The notes under the pieces are model-generated. The model was given only the letters and a program-made list of their open reading frames with translations, did no database searches and had not been told where the DNA came from. Shown here one piece after another: positions 1-11,736 of a stretch of 64,000 nt of DNA. How positions within the stretch are numbered: the first letter of the stretch is position 1; each line of letters opens with the position of its first letter. This stretch comes from Numida meleagris (taxonomy: Eukaryota; Chordata; Aves; Galliformes; Numididae), in NCBI RefSeq assembly GCF_002078875.1, contig NC_034410.1, positions 98,230,384-98,294,383 on the forward strand, given 5' to 3'. Made by a program: the position numbers and the translations under genes.

Positions 1-1397
1 TGATCCTGCTTCTAAATGTAGCCTTCTGCTTTAACAGGTCGCTGCTGCTGGGGAATTGCTTTGAGGACTTGTCTAACTGATGTCATATGGCAAGCATGAA
101 AATAAAACTACAAGAGAGGAACTGGAAGAAATATTGTTGGATTAATTATTCCACAGAAATTAAAATGGCATGATCCTAATCATGTAGTGGTTTCCTCTGA
201 AACATGACTTCTATTTCCAGGGTCTCTATATATTGATTTATTCCAGCTGCTAGTGAGCAAAAATCAGAGGCTCTTCTCCAGGCTGGATTTTACATTAACA
301 CTGGGACGCATTAAATACACATGCTCCAAATCTAGCTTGTTTTTCATGGTAGAAGAATGGCAATGTCCTAAGACTTAATAAGTGATGTATTTTAAAGCAA
401 CAGTTCAGATAGGAAGAAGATAGTCATTCATGGCCAGGCAGTCCAGACTTGACCTCAGCTTCTCAGATGCCATGAAAGATTAAAACTTCTTGGAGGAGAT
501 TTCTGAAGATCTGCTTCTGTCTGGACTTTGTCAGGGGATCTGTAAAATCTCCTACATGTAACCATGATCAATTAAGATTTAATTGTGATCTTAGTTCTGA
601 CTAGGAGGACATTAATGTTCAGAGTAGGGATTTTTCAAAAGAAACTATTTAACCTCAAGACCATTTAGATGTAAAATCAGCCATGCAAGAGAAGAGGGTT
701 TACAGAGCATGACACAAGACTGTAAAATGCGCAGTGCCGATATATGAAAGCTGTGGAACAGAAAAATCCTCCCAGTGCCTGTAGGAAGAATTTTGTTTTG
801 CAGTGTGCCTGTGCTGCTGGCCACTGAGCTGATTTTCAGAAAATAGCTGACATGGCACTCTTTATCTACACTAAAGCTCAGCATTGGCTGTGAAGGTCAC
901 CTTGACAGATGAACTTGCCCAGTGGAAAAAACCTCCTCCACAAGTAAATTAACAGGAAGATCCTGAGCTTGTTTTCCAGCGCCCACTGCGAGGGCCACAA
1001 GCCAGGGCCATATGTACACTGGAAACAGTATGTGGAACCATGTGATTGGGGAGTAATTTTTTGTGATGAATTTACAAACATGGGATTTTTTTCAAGTGGG
1101 TCTCTGATTTTGCACCTTAATTTTCAGTCACCTGGTGATGTTCCACCATATGCTCCTGTTAGGACCTACGACAAAAGCCTTTCTTTCTTCTTTCATTACT
1201 GAATAATAGAGAAGATGTTATTTATCCTAAACCCAATGATTTACATTACAGTTCCCAAGAGAAGCCACTTACTGTCCTTTAGCCATTGTTTCTTTCAAAG
1301 ATGAAGAGTTCTGTTGGAAGTGACATTTGAAGAACAGTTGGACTGTGTCCAACTGCATGACTGTTTCAGAGCTAACCAAAACATCATGGGTGGTGGG
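1..1397. other. Unique non-coding DNA
   Basis: I see no gene here. All six frames are broken by frequent stops. The few open stretches, such as about 70 codons near 969-1202 on the plus strand, have no recognisable protein character and no start or splice context. There is no repeat that I can name. It reads as intergenic or intronic AT-rich sequence. Confidence 0.6.
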
Positions 1398-1510
1398 GCA
1401 TCAACCACCTTTTGAGGAAGACTGTCCCAGGGCTTGATGAGCATCACAGTAAAGACCTGTTTCCCAGTGCCTAGTCTGACTCTCCCCTAGTGCACCTTTG
1501 TGCCATTTCT
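1398..1510 (-). repeat. Old, degraded CR1 LINE fragment
   Basis: Read on the minus strand this is a worn copy of the CR1 3' region. On the plus strand the order of short blocks matches the usual reverse-complement CR1 pattern: a phrase like 'gtcccagggcttgatgagcatcacagtaaagacctgtttcc' in the younger copies' equivalent position ('cctgttccagtgcctcaccaccctcactgtaaa' at about 50.31 kb), then a pyrimidine-rich stretch and 'agtgca'. The terminal octamer repeat is missing. Divergence is high, so it could be an older CR1 subfamily. Assignment rests on pattern similarity only. Confidence 0.45.
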
Positions 1511-3272
1511 GCACAAAAACAGACCAAGAAGGACAAGAAGGGAAAGAGTAAAAGGACGACAGTCTGGTGTAAGAGTCACTGAGTTACTGAGCGAGGGGGA
1601 AATGAGTAAGAAGCCCTATCAGTCACATGGCAAGCAGATAAAGAAAATCATTACTTGTTAGTATACCTGAATTGCAATACATTGTTGCTGGGAAAGAAGG
1701 ATCTAAGCCGACAGCCTGCAAAGCTACCATTACTCATCAGGACCAGTCTTTGCCTTTTGCTCCTTCTGCAGACACAGCCTGACTATGTTCCCACCTTGAA
1801 CCAGAGTTAACCATGAAGAGGCTTTTCTAGGTACAGTTTGAATGGCCCCTCAAGGGCAGTGTTCTGACCCTTAAAAGTCATGTCTTTCATTAATTCCTCC
1901 CTCCTTCACTTTTCCTCATCCCAAACAATCTTTCCAAACTGGTCTTTCTGTCACTTCTGCTGTTGCTCCATGGCTGTGGCACACAGGGAAATATTAGAGG
2001 TAGGGTTCCTGCAGTCTAAAATGACTGCCAGCATCTCCTGTCCAAAACAAGAATATTCATAACATATGACATGGGCTAAGGGTTCAAAGAGTATTATAAA
2101 GGGTATGGAAAACTAGAATTCATGACATCAAGGGCTGAAGGATTACTGCAGTTTGAAGAGAAACAGAGGAACTTTGTCTAAAGCCAAACAAAGCCAAGCA
2201 ATGGATAAAAGTTACAGCTTACAACTGCCAAATATAAGACATTTGTTCCCCCCTCAACCTTTAGATGTTAACCAAGCACTGCTAAACTAACTACAGTTAA
2301 ACCACTGTAATATATCTGGGGTATTTTTATGTTAACAGATGTTCTTTACTAATGTGACTTTAAAAGTAACTGTAACTGCCAAATTACTATTTGGCCAGTT
2401 ACCATTATTTTAAGAACTTAGATGAGTTTCTTGTGAGCATCTAACAGTCTATCTAGTTCACATCTTCGTAGAGGTGAGGATTTAATTTAAACAAAATGTC
2501 CTACTAGTTTCACCCATTAGGTAATGCTAATTTAATCAGCACTTTTATTTCATTTTACTTGAAGGAGACTGAAAATCATGATATGTGTTCCAGTAGAAGG
2601 ACTTTGAAAAAATCCTTAACTAAACAGACTGAAAATTCTGTTGGACACAAATAGAAAAAGAAAAAAAAAAAGTTTTACTTTATATACATAATTATGGCTC
2701 TCAAAAAGCTCAATCAATAGCAAATGTTCATTCTCCAAAGTTCATTTCTTCAAACAGAAACATACATAAGGCAAAGCCATATCTAATTACCTTGTATAAC
2801 ATAAATATTGAGTTACTCTAAGGTTTATTAATTGTTTGACAAAAAAGCAAACTAGGCTTGGCAGTCAGGCAGAATTTGAGAGGCCAATCTAGTACAATAC
2901 ATCGAAAAAGAGAGCAGAAGAAAACAAAATTTAATTAGCGAGTGTAATGAAGGAATCATTGTTAACCTCTTCACTGTGAACCATCACAGACATTTCAACA
3001 TAATGAATAAAATAGGAGAGATTAAAAATATTATTATGAAATTTTTTTAAAAAATCCACAAAAAAAAGGAAATCTCAAAATTCAACATACTACTACTATT
3101 GTTTACCATTGTCACAATTCAGTGACATTAAGAGTGACAGGAGACACAGATCTCCCTTACTTGATTTCAATCTGGAAACCTAACTGATCCATGAGGGCCA
3201 GGACTCGGAACACCCAGCATGGCCTGGTTTCAATAGCAGTGTCTAGACTAATTGTACAGAGCCACAATTTCC
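1511..3272. other. Unique AT-rich non-coding DNA
   Basis: No gene or named repeat is visible. It contains an A-rich run near 2656-2671 and many short AT-rich stretches. Open frames are under 65 codons and look random. It ends where a CR1 fragment begins. Confidence 0.55.
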
Positions 3273-3540
3273 ATCATAGATTCATAGAATTGTAGAATCA
3301 CTAAGGTTGGAAAAGACCACTAAGATCATCTAGTCCAACCATCAACCCACCATCACAATGCCCACTAACCCGTGTCCCTCAGCCCCACATCTCCCCTTTT
3401 CCTGAACACCTCCAGGGATGGTGACTCCAACTCCCTGGGCAGCTTGTTTCAGTGCCTCACCAATCTTTCTGAGAAGACATTTTTCCTAATATCCAACCTG
3501 AACCTCCCCATATGCAACTTAAGGCCATTATCTCTCATAC
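3273..3540 (-). mobile_element. CR1 LINE, 5'-truncated 3' end
   Basis: The left edge carries the reverse complement of the CR1 tail (atcatagattcatagaatt), followed by the diagnostic 'aaggttggaaaagaccactaagatcatctagtccaacc' type block in bird CR1s. The element therefore lies on the minus strand with its 3' end at 3273. About 268 bp remain, covering the 3' untranslated region and the last part of the second open reading frame; the 5' part is missing, as is usual for CR1 target-primed insertions that stop early. The 5' break is at about 3540, where similarity stops abruptly. It has no coding capacity. Confidence 0.93.
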
Positions 3541-3713
3541 TAAAATTGCAGTACACAGCACAGCACTCTTAGAGGCCTGCAGTCACCTGCCACACTCGCT
3601 TAAGGCAGCTGGAAAGCCCATGGTCTATGTAATCACTCTTACCCACCCAAATGCCAGTGGTTGCACCCACTGGGCTTTCTTGCAAGACGGAAGAATAGTG
3701 CTGACTGCATCTT
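3541..3713. other. Spacer between CR1 and LTR
   Basis: These 173 bp separate the 5' break of the CR1 copy from the LTR edge. I recognise nothing in them. The last five bases, ATCTT, form the left half of the imperfect target-site duplication of the LTR. Confidence 0.5.
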
Positions 3714-4242
3714 TGTCAACGGTTTACGGGCGTTCGGCCCGGTTCCGTGACGAAGGGGACGGGGGATCCACGGGTCCACGCCCCGGGAAAAGGGAAAAGG
3801 GGAAAAGGGTAAGGAGATGGCCCTGAGAGCAAAGAACAGCAGCAACAATCTGAGGAGAAACAAACTAATTTACTAAATAAGATATCGGAATGCAAAACAA
3901 CACACTATAATACAATATAATTACAATTTAAGCTGATAAATCCAATACAGAGAGAGAGAATGTCCCAAAATCAAGGTAGGCCTTACTCTACTACCGACGA
4001 TAAGACGGCTGGAGAGCGAGGTGCTGCCAAGACAAGAGACGGGCGGAAAAAGGGACGAGGTCTTGTGATCTGCAAGTTTTTATACTGCGAGCTTTTATCT
4101 TTTCCCTCCGGCTGGAAATGGTAACAGAGGAGCAAAGTACTGTGGGGACTGTAGTAGCCCTTCTCTTCTGAGAACCAGGTATATCCACTACATGATGTTA
4201 TGATGTGGAATACCAATAACCGAAAATCACAAAACCATGACA
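3714..4242 (-). mobile_element. Solo LTR of an endogenous retrovirus (ERVL-like)
   Basis: A 529-bp block with retroviral LTR layout on the minus strand. It starts TGTCATGG (4242 downwards) and ends TTGACA (at 3714), so it has the TG...CA ends with a five-base inverted repeat TGTCA/TGACA. A TATAAAA box lies at 4083-4077 on the minus strand, about 160 bp into the LTR, as expected for the U3/R border. The flanks are ATCTT on the left and GTCTT on the right, a 5-bp target duplication with one mismatch; 5 bp is the usual size for class III (ERVL) elements. No gag, pol or env adjoins it, so it is a solo LTR left after recombination between two LTRs. The U5-side end is unusually rich in CpG, which suggests a young or weakly methylated copy. 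Class assignment is inferred, not searched. Confidence 0.8.
4077..4083 (-). promoter_or_regulatory. TATA box of the solo LTR
   Basis: The minus strand reads CGCAGTATAAAAACTTGC here, a canonical TATA box with GC-rich flanks. Transcription would start about 25-30 bp downstream, near 4050, and run towards 3714 and the CR1 fragment. Whether this LTR is active cannot be seen. Confidence 0.65.
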
Positions 4243-6954
4243 GTCTTATAGAAAGTGTTGGATCTGAGCAGTAGATTTGATATGAGGTGGTGTTTCAGAA
4301 AGGCTTTCCTGGCAGCACTGTAGGGACTGCAGTCCCAGCCACCTTTGCCAGCTGCCACAATGCTATGAGAGATAAGAGTTTCACAAGGTCCAGGTTCTTC
4401 AACAGATTCATATGAATAAAATGGCAACCTGTGTCTTACATGGCATGCATTATTAACTTACCTAGTGGTGGGTTATGTCAGATGGGAAAAAACACGTATT
4501 TTGAAGGGAAGCCAGTGAGATCTGACAAAATCATAAAAAAAGACTCATACAAGCATTGTCTGACAAAGATGCACCTTTTCCCCTGCTCACCTTGCATCCA
4601 TTTTGGATGTGAGAGAGTTGTGAGGAAATCCCATGGTACCTCAACAAATAAATGGGTCTGACCAGCTATATCCTGATAGGTGTCCATCTGTACGAGTAAG
4701 GAGGTACAGGCAGGCAGAGCTATAACTCGCTCTCAGGATGTCTAAAAAATGGGGCCATGATCTGGTAGGGCTGAAGTTCCAAGGTACATAGAGACTTGTT
4801 CATATCAGTCATAAAATTTCTACTGTTTACACCACCTCTGCTCATGGTGTTTGTTTCTGTGTGCAGTGAAAATATTGTTGTTGTTGTTGTTATCATGCAC
4901 TGGAGGTCTGAAGAATAAACCTCCTGAATGCTGTGCTGTGTAGCAGCTACACTGAAAAATGCTGTTTGCCACAAGGACAACGCATTGTGTTCCCTGGCCA
5001 TGTCAGGCATAAAATGTCATTTTGTGCCCCTAAGACAGCAGCATTTCAGAGATGGAATTCTTTCTCACTACATAAACTCAGAAATTTAGGGATATAAGAG
5101 CAACATAAAAACAAAAAGCTAGTGTCTTTTCCATATTCAATTACATGGCAATTTTAAAGCTGTTATCTCAGGTCCTGCTAGGCATACAGCTAGTGCTCTG
5201 GTCCAGTGAGAATTATTTCTAGCCCTATAGGCTATGGATGTATGTGGGGATATCCAAGCCCTTAATTTAATCAATGATTGTAGACTGTGCTTTGTCTTTC
5301 CCAAGCCCTAGGCCAATTTTATAACTGGGGGAAGAGGTGAATATTTCCTTTATTTCTACTTTTATTTCTGGCAGGCTGTGAAGAAAATCTAGTAGCTGTT
5401 TGAAGATGGCCAGAAGTTTGTAATGCTGGTAACATTTTGTTGTGGGGGACGTGGAGAGTGAGCAGAGGTGACTAACACATGCATATATAAATCTATGGGT
5501 GCACAGATAGGTACGAAGCATGGGAGAGACCATACTGTGGAGAATGATGTTTTTAAAGCACTAAGTACTGATTTCTAAAGCACTACAAAATGATCTGCTC
5601 ATAGGGAAATTGAGGAACCCTAATCCTAAAACAAAAGCCTTGAGCAGGCTTGCCATGGCAGTAAGAAGCGTCTCGGCTTGCCTCATCATCCCTATAGTTT
5701 TCAGACAAGTTACACATCTGGCTCTAGGATTTGAAAATTTGCTTAGTAATAGTAACTCAGAGCTATTCTTCACAACGATTCAGTGTTACTGGAAAGAAAT
5801 GGAGGCTGAGTGCACGAAGTGCTTGCCGTGGTGACAGCTGGGTTGGAGTTATGGAACTGAAGTATTTCATACGGGGTACTCTGTTAGGCACGTCACAGGG
5901 CCTACTTCTCTAAGGGTTTTCTTTGATTTGATTTAACAGCCAATTGCCCCTTTGGAATATATGCTGACAATGCCTGAGGATTTATTACTTAGTCTCTTTT
6001 CTCCTCTGCAGCTGAAGTTGTCATTTTTCACAGACTGAGTGAAAGGAGTTTTGAATAACTCCAGGTAAGACCTCTGTTCAGGATAATATATTGTCCTCAG
6101 TGGGGCCTACCCTGGAGTTTCTTCAGTGGGAAACTTGAGGCCTAACCCTGCCTGGAGGTGACTACTAAGTTTAAAAAAGCAAAAAAGTGAGGAATAGGAT
6201 GGAAGGAAAATGGCAGTCAGAAGCTAAGCCTCAGAGCTGAAAAGGGATTTTTAAGAAAGCAGAAAAACTAAGTAAGGGCTGATTCCTGGGGTGCTTGGCA
6301 CTCTGGCCATGATCCTGGAAAGCACTTAACTTTAAGCATGTGCCATGGGGAATAGCCTGAGCACTACGTACCCTGCAGAATCAACCTCCAAAAGGGGACC
6401 AGACATAAAGCAGATGGCATTCTGTTAGCTTCACTGTGTTAATAAGCTGTTTGGTTTGCATTTTAATCTCTTTATCTTATTTTCCCCTTCCTAGTTTTCC
6501 CCTTTTTATATAACAACCCATACATGCACTAAGAGAGCAGGGCAATGTACCAACCATTCTCCATGTCCTCTTTTCATGAGCATGGAGTGAAAGCAGGCAT
6601 TGGGAAAATGGATGCTTGATTGTAACACAGATCTGGCTTCATCAGCAGCTCGGACAAGGACCATCAGGAGCACAGAGCTGCTGCTGAAGGGAGGAAAATG
6701 CTGACTGTGTCATCTAGTGAGCTCCCCAGGTGCATGGAGCATGTACGTAGTGAGTGTACCATCACCTCTGAGAGTGCTGGTGTTTGCAGCAGAGATTATC
6801 GCAATGCCTTGCGGTTTTTTGGGGTGTGGAGGTAGGGATACTGTGAGGGGAGAAAAGGAGACAGCTGTGTCCCAGCTCATAAACTGGAGTGAGACTCCTG
6901 CAACCACTCAGGCCAACTGCCAGAAGGCAGTGAGAAGAAACTGAAATCCTAGCT
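4243..6954. other. Non-coding DNA with a short GTT repeat
   Basis: No gene is recognisable. A short (GTT)n run lies at about 4874-4891. The open frames, up to 96 codons on the minus strand near 4720-5010, are low in protein character; the threonine run in that one is just the GTT repeat read in reverse. No named transposon is seen. Confidence 0.55.
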
Positions 6955-7043
6955 GCTGTTCCCTCTCCTCCCCTCCCCTCCCTTCTCCTATCCCCTCTCC
7001 CCTCTCCTCTGCTTTCTCTTTTCCTTTTCTTTCTCTTTTCTCA
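6955..7043 (+). repeat. Long polypyrimidine tract (CCCTCT/CTTTT-rich)
   Basis: About 88 bases made almost only of C and T on the plus strand, moving from a CCCCT-rich half to a CTTTT-rich half. Such polypurine/polypyrimidine mirror-like DNA can form triplex (H-DNA) structures and is often length-variable. No splice acceptor with a convincing exon follows it directly. Confidence 0.85.
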
Positions 7044-10000
7044 AGCTTCTGGCATTCTACTTTTTCCTTTCCAGCACAATGACAGCTATCTGCAGAACTT
7101 CCTCAGACCTGTGATTTGTATAGTGGCCAGCTTTTATGTGGATGTTTTTGAAACTGAGTGCTGCCCAACTGGGAGCAGCATTTGCTGGAGCTGGAGCCAC
7201 TCTTCCACCAGCAGCCAGAGTGACGTGCTCTGCTTCTGCGCTGCCAGCACTGCTGACTACCAAGACACGGCCGTCCAGGATCAAGACTGAGCCCTGGAGA
7301 CTGATCACAGCCAGTTGGCCAGCTGCCAGGCAGGTTTGGGGTATTTCTTCTGCACAGGCTTGCAGACATCACTTGTGCTGGAGCTGTGCACACGTGTGGG
7401 CTAAATAGTGAGATTCCTGAGCAAATGTCAGTGATCGTTTTAGCATTCAGGCAACTGGAAAAGGAGCTGGCAGAGGCTGTAGGGCCTTTGATTTCATGGC
7501 TGTATTAATCTTCTCGCTGCCTTGGAGAGAAATCGTAAATGAACTTAGCACATGTTCTCAAACAGCTTTCTTTCTCCAAGTAGTTTGTACTGTGGATTCT
7601 GTGCTGAGAAACAATTATGCCAGTGAAAAGCTAATATAAATCAAATGTGTTTTGAAGATGGCATAACATAACCATTTGAGCAAGGATGCCTGATGCTGTG
7701 TTATTACTTAGCAGTGACTACTGTGGCCTAAAACTTCTGGGATATGCGGATTAAAATTTTTTTCCTATCTTAAAAGGTTGTGGTGGAGACATAAAGAAAG
7801 CATTAGTGACCCCCCTTTTCCATACTCATGTATCACCCCCTAAAATGATTTTCTTAGGAGTAGTTATGGAGTTCTTTTGGTCCAGAAGAAAGATTTTCAG
7901 ATGCATCTCATTGTAAGAACTTTGAGAAATAATGATATTGTTACTACTAGAAAAGCTCCCGTGCGTCATCTGAGCCACGTTATCTATCAGGTGTAAGTTT
8001 AGACCATGGCAAATGTGACATTATTCAAAATTATTCTGCCATGAGAGAGATAAAAGGTTAGTTAAGATATTTTTTATTTGCTCTGTGTTAAGAGCAGGTC
8101 CCTGGCCAGTTACAAAATCTCACATCGTTAAGTGTTAGTTTATTAAATCACCATAACTTGCTTGTGTTTCTGAGTCCTAATAGATGAAGTAGTTTGGAGG
8201 TATCTGGACACCAGATAGCATCTGTTGCATTGGAGGGAATTTGGCAATATATATTTTATCAAATAAGGAACAAGTAGAAACTGAGCCATTTTCTATCCAT
8301 GCTTTGCTTATTCCTCTAAAGTTTCCTCTAGAAAACACTAACATAAATGTAGTTGTCACAGCTCCAGGTGGTATACAAGTCTGTGGGCAGCTTGTTTTTT
8401 GCTACACTTTCTGTCTCTATGTCTGCCATAGGCAGAGCTACAGTTCTTAGGACAGCCGGGGAAAGTTTTCTGGTCTCACTGTAACACTTTGATGCAGTGA
8501 TCTGGGCTGCGAGATGGATCAGAAGGACCCCAGGTCACTCCTCAGGTCATATCCCACAGTCAAGCTTACACGTCACTTGGGTCTGTCCTTCATGGACAAC
8601 ATGACTGATTCCCCCATGTGCCCATCCATAACAAAAGGACAATTCAGCCTAATGTGCTAAAGAATATGAATAAAGAATATATGAAACAGATTCAGCAAAC
8701 ACTATAGGAAACAGGAGGATAATAAGAATAAGCTCATGATAAAGTTTATGTCCAATCAAAACTAAACAACAGCAACTAAAAGGAGTCACAAAATTGCTCA
8801 TTATTTATCTTGCTATTAGGGTTAAGAAGAGCTAATCCATCAAAAGATGTTCAAAGTGTTCATAATTAAAGTGAGCTGGAAAGCTTTCTACAGTATAGAA
8901 AGTACAAGTGTGTAAGCCAGCAATTTCTTCCCAATATATTATCTGATTGATTTCTTGATGCAAAATAAACCGATTTCATTTTTGTTAGACAAACATTGTA
9001 GCACGAGGTCACAGCTAACCAAGAAGCTGCTTTCTCATCATAATTTCCAGTGAAGCAGGACTTTCCTATCTAAATACTGTATAGGATAATAGTCAGAACT
9101 CAAATACAGTGTAAGAAATCACTTGATCTCAGGCATTTAAAGAATTACATAAAAGAAGTGTACAGACTTAACTGTTTCAAAAAAAAAATGTCCAATCAAA
9201 TCTAGTATGTTGAAGGTGTATACTCTTATGCTTTCTTTGTTGAAATGCCTCGTGACATCAGTGTGTTTTGGTTACATGCTTAGTCTTCTGAGTAACCTCT
9301 CTGGTTTCAATAGTCAATTTCTTTTCCATATAACCCAATTATAAAACTTTTCAACAGCTTTGCTTCCAACAATTGTATGATCAAATCAGTAATTTAAATA
9401 AAGAACCACATCAAATCAACATATTTTCATTTAAAATGATCTTCAGCTAATGAAATTTGCACGATCTTCCATCCATTTTCAACATGTTTCTTTATCCATC
9501 ACTTCACTGCTTGGTAATGGAAGATCGTACTCACCAAGATCTCTTCCTATAATGTCAAACATGGCTCTATTTCAGAGCTTTAATAATCATTTTTTTTTTA
9601 TAAGACAAATGCAAAAATAAAACTTATTCTCACAGCCGAAGCATTAAAATGAATGCATGGTTGGCAAAAAAGTAGATTTTAGATGTTTTTAGTCTGACTC
9701 ATGTATTTGCTATTTCATTAACTAGTAGTCACTATATCCTTCATTTTTAAGTTTTCTCTTCAGTTTTTTTAGATTCTTTTAATGATTAAAGGATTCCTTG
9801 GTAAAGTTGCTGATTTGTTGTGTTAATTTATCTTTACACAAAATACACATTCCAAAACTATGGATGGAAGGATATAAATCTCCACCGATCTTCTCAGCTT
9901 AGCCCCATAAAAATCATATTTCTGTCCATTTAAGTAGATGACTACAGTCAGAATCGATTCAATGAAGCACACCTAGGAGATAAAACATCAACTACAAAAA

Positions 10001-11728
10001 CAAAAATAACTTCCTAGTTCTAAAAATCTACAGGACTTACTGCAAAACCACAGAAGAGCAACACAACAGAAATCAATAGGGATAGAAAAAGCAGAGAGAA
10101 TATCACAGGTAGAGGAAAAATCTCACAGCTTGATACTTACAGTATTTTTTAAATTCTAGCTACTTCTTTCCAGCTTCTGGCCAGAGGATAGCTGTGTATA
10201 AGGCAGAGACACAAACAATACATCCTGTGTTACCTGTCCGCATGGCTATTTGAAGCCTGCTAAAGAGCAAACTTCTGAACAGTTACATAATGACGAAATA
10301 ACATGATGGAAAAACACATACATGATTTTGCATCAGCTCTTTTGCTTTCTGAAGAACAATTCCCATGAAGATGGCAATGCAGAATATTTGCTGCTGTTAG
10401 CTTTGCCTAGTTTGAGTTTTTATAGCTGCTTGGAGATCCACATCATTGTATTTGATTTCAGCTAATCAAGCATACAAATGAACAGGAATGCAGGCACACA
10501 GCACTGTAAAAAAACACAGAAGGAAGTTTTTTTCAAACAAAATCCCTGCATTAGGCAGCGGTTCCAGTGACGCAATCAGAATAGGAAGGAAAGTCTGCGT
10601 TGCTTCATTGTTTTGTTTGGATTTTGGGGTCCAATGTTAACTTGTGACAGTATTTCCATTTGTAAGTATGTTGCTCTGAGAGCAATCCATAAAAGTGTCT
10701 ATTATGAATCTAAAAGAGAAAAATCCCGTTGAATTTGCTAACTTTTTCCATCATGAATGACCATTACAGATTTGCCCCACTCTGTTATCTTTCCTGTGTA
10801 GTTCAGTAGGTTTTGGCTGAAGTTTATTGTTTTGTATCAAAATGTCCTATATATGGAAAAAATTGATTCAATAGGTATGTAATCACTGAGAATTTCAATA
10901 ACTAATTCATCCCTGTGATGAAATTGAGAGTTTTTAAATGGGAGAATAGAGTGAATAGCATCAACGACCAACAAGGACTGCAAAGTGTATCAAGGAAATA
11001 GAGTTGACTGAAGAGTACTAACATTTATATCTGTAGAGACAATCCCAAAGCCTACTGCAGCCAAGAGGAGTTTTGGATCTAGCCTCAAATGTTGTGAGAT
11101 GTCAACTACATTATTAATAAGCCACAGATTCAACTCTCTGTAACCTCCACACTTCAACAGTTAAATCAAACATGTCCTCTCTACAGTCATGGCTTATCTG
11201 ATTGGCTGAGCACACCACGTAATTCTAAACAGGATTTTCCAATTGGCACATACAGAGCACTGTATCATTTCTCTGGCTTTAGGTAGCCAGTTTAAATGCT
11301 TAAATATTGGAAAAGCCTATGGTGGAAGAAATATTTGCTTAAGCAAACAGGATTTTTCCCAAACATAAAATGTACAGCAGTAGTTTTGCAAAGTGAGCAA
11401 ATTCTTTTCCTCACATGTAAAATTGATATTGAAGATCAAGAAGCTTCCTCCCCTTCTGTAAGAATATGTCACTCCTCTCAGCATATGTAACCACGTGCTG
11501 CTGATTTTTTATTCTTAAGGTGTAGTCTTTGCTTTCAAATTTTATTCAGAGGATGCTAAATTTGCTGTGCTATAACCACATTATAGGGCATTACTCATTG
11601 TTTAGACTGCCAACAGTGATGGAAAAATGGTATAAGTTAAGATTTTAACTAAATATAGATCACAGAAAAGCACAAAAAAGTAGATACTGAGCTTATCATC
11701 TTCAGCTATACTGGTTGCTTAAGTATAT
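7044..11728. other. Non-coding DNA
   Basis: Between 7.1 and 7.4 kb the sequence is moderately GC-rich and carries overlapping open frames of 83-96 codons on both strands, none with a recognisable domain, so I do not call a gene. From 7.4 kb on it is AT-rich with dense stops. A perfect 12-bp inverted repeat lies at 9461-9472 and 9517-9528. No known transposon is recognised. Confidence 0.5.
9461..9528. repeat. 12-bp inverted repeat with 44-nt loop
   Basis: The arms ACGATCTTCCAT (9461-9472) and ATGGAAGATCGT (9517-9528) are perfect reverse complements. They could form a small hairpin or be the remnant ends of a tiny palindromic element. No target-site duplication is evident. Confidence 0.6.
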
Positions 11729-11736
11729 TGACGTCA
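11729..11736. promoter_or_regulatory. Consensus CRE palindrome TGACGTCA
   Basis: A perfect eight-base cAMP-response element half-site palindrome, the binding site of CREB/ATF bZIP factors. It sits in AT-rich DNA with no CpG island or exon nearby. One such site is expected by chance about once per 65 kb, so function is uncertain. Confidence 0.3.

Noticed and set aside
7057..7408. Overlapping open frames in a GC-richer patch
   Set aside because: Frames are open on both strands at once, which is what GC-richer DNA gives by chance; no domain or splice signals.
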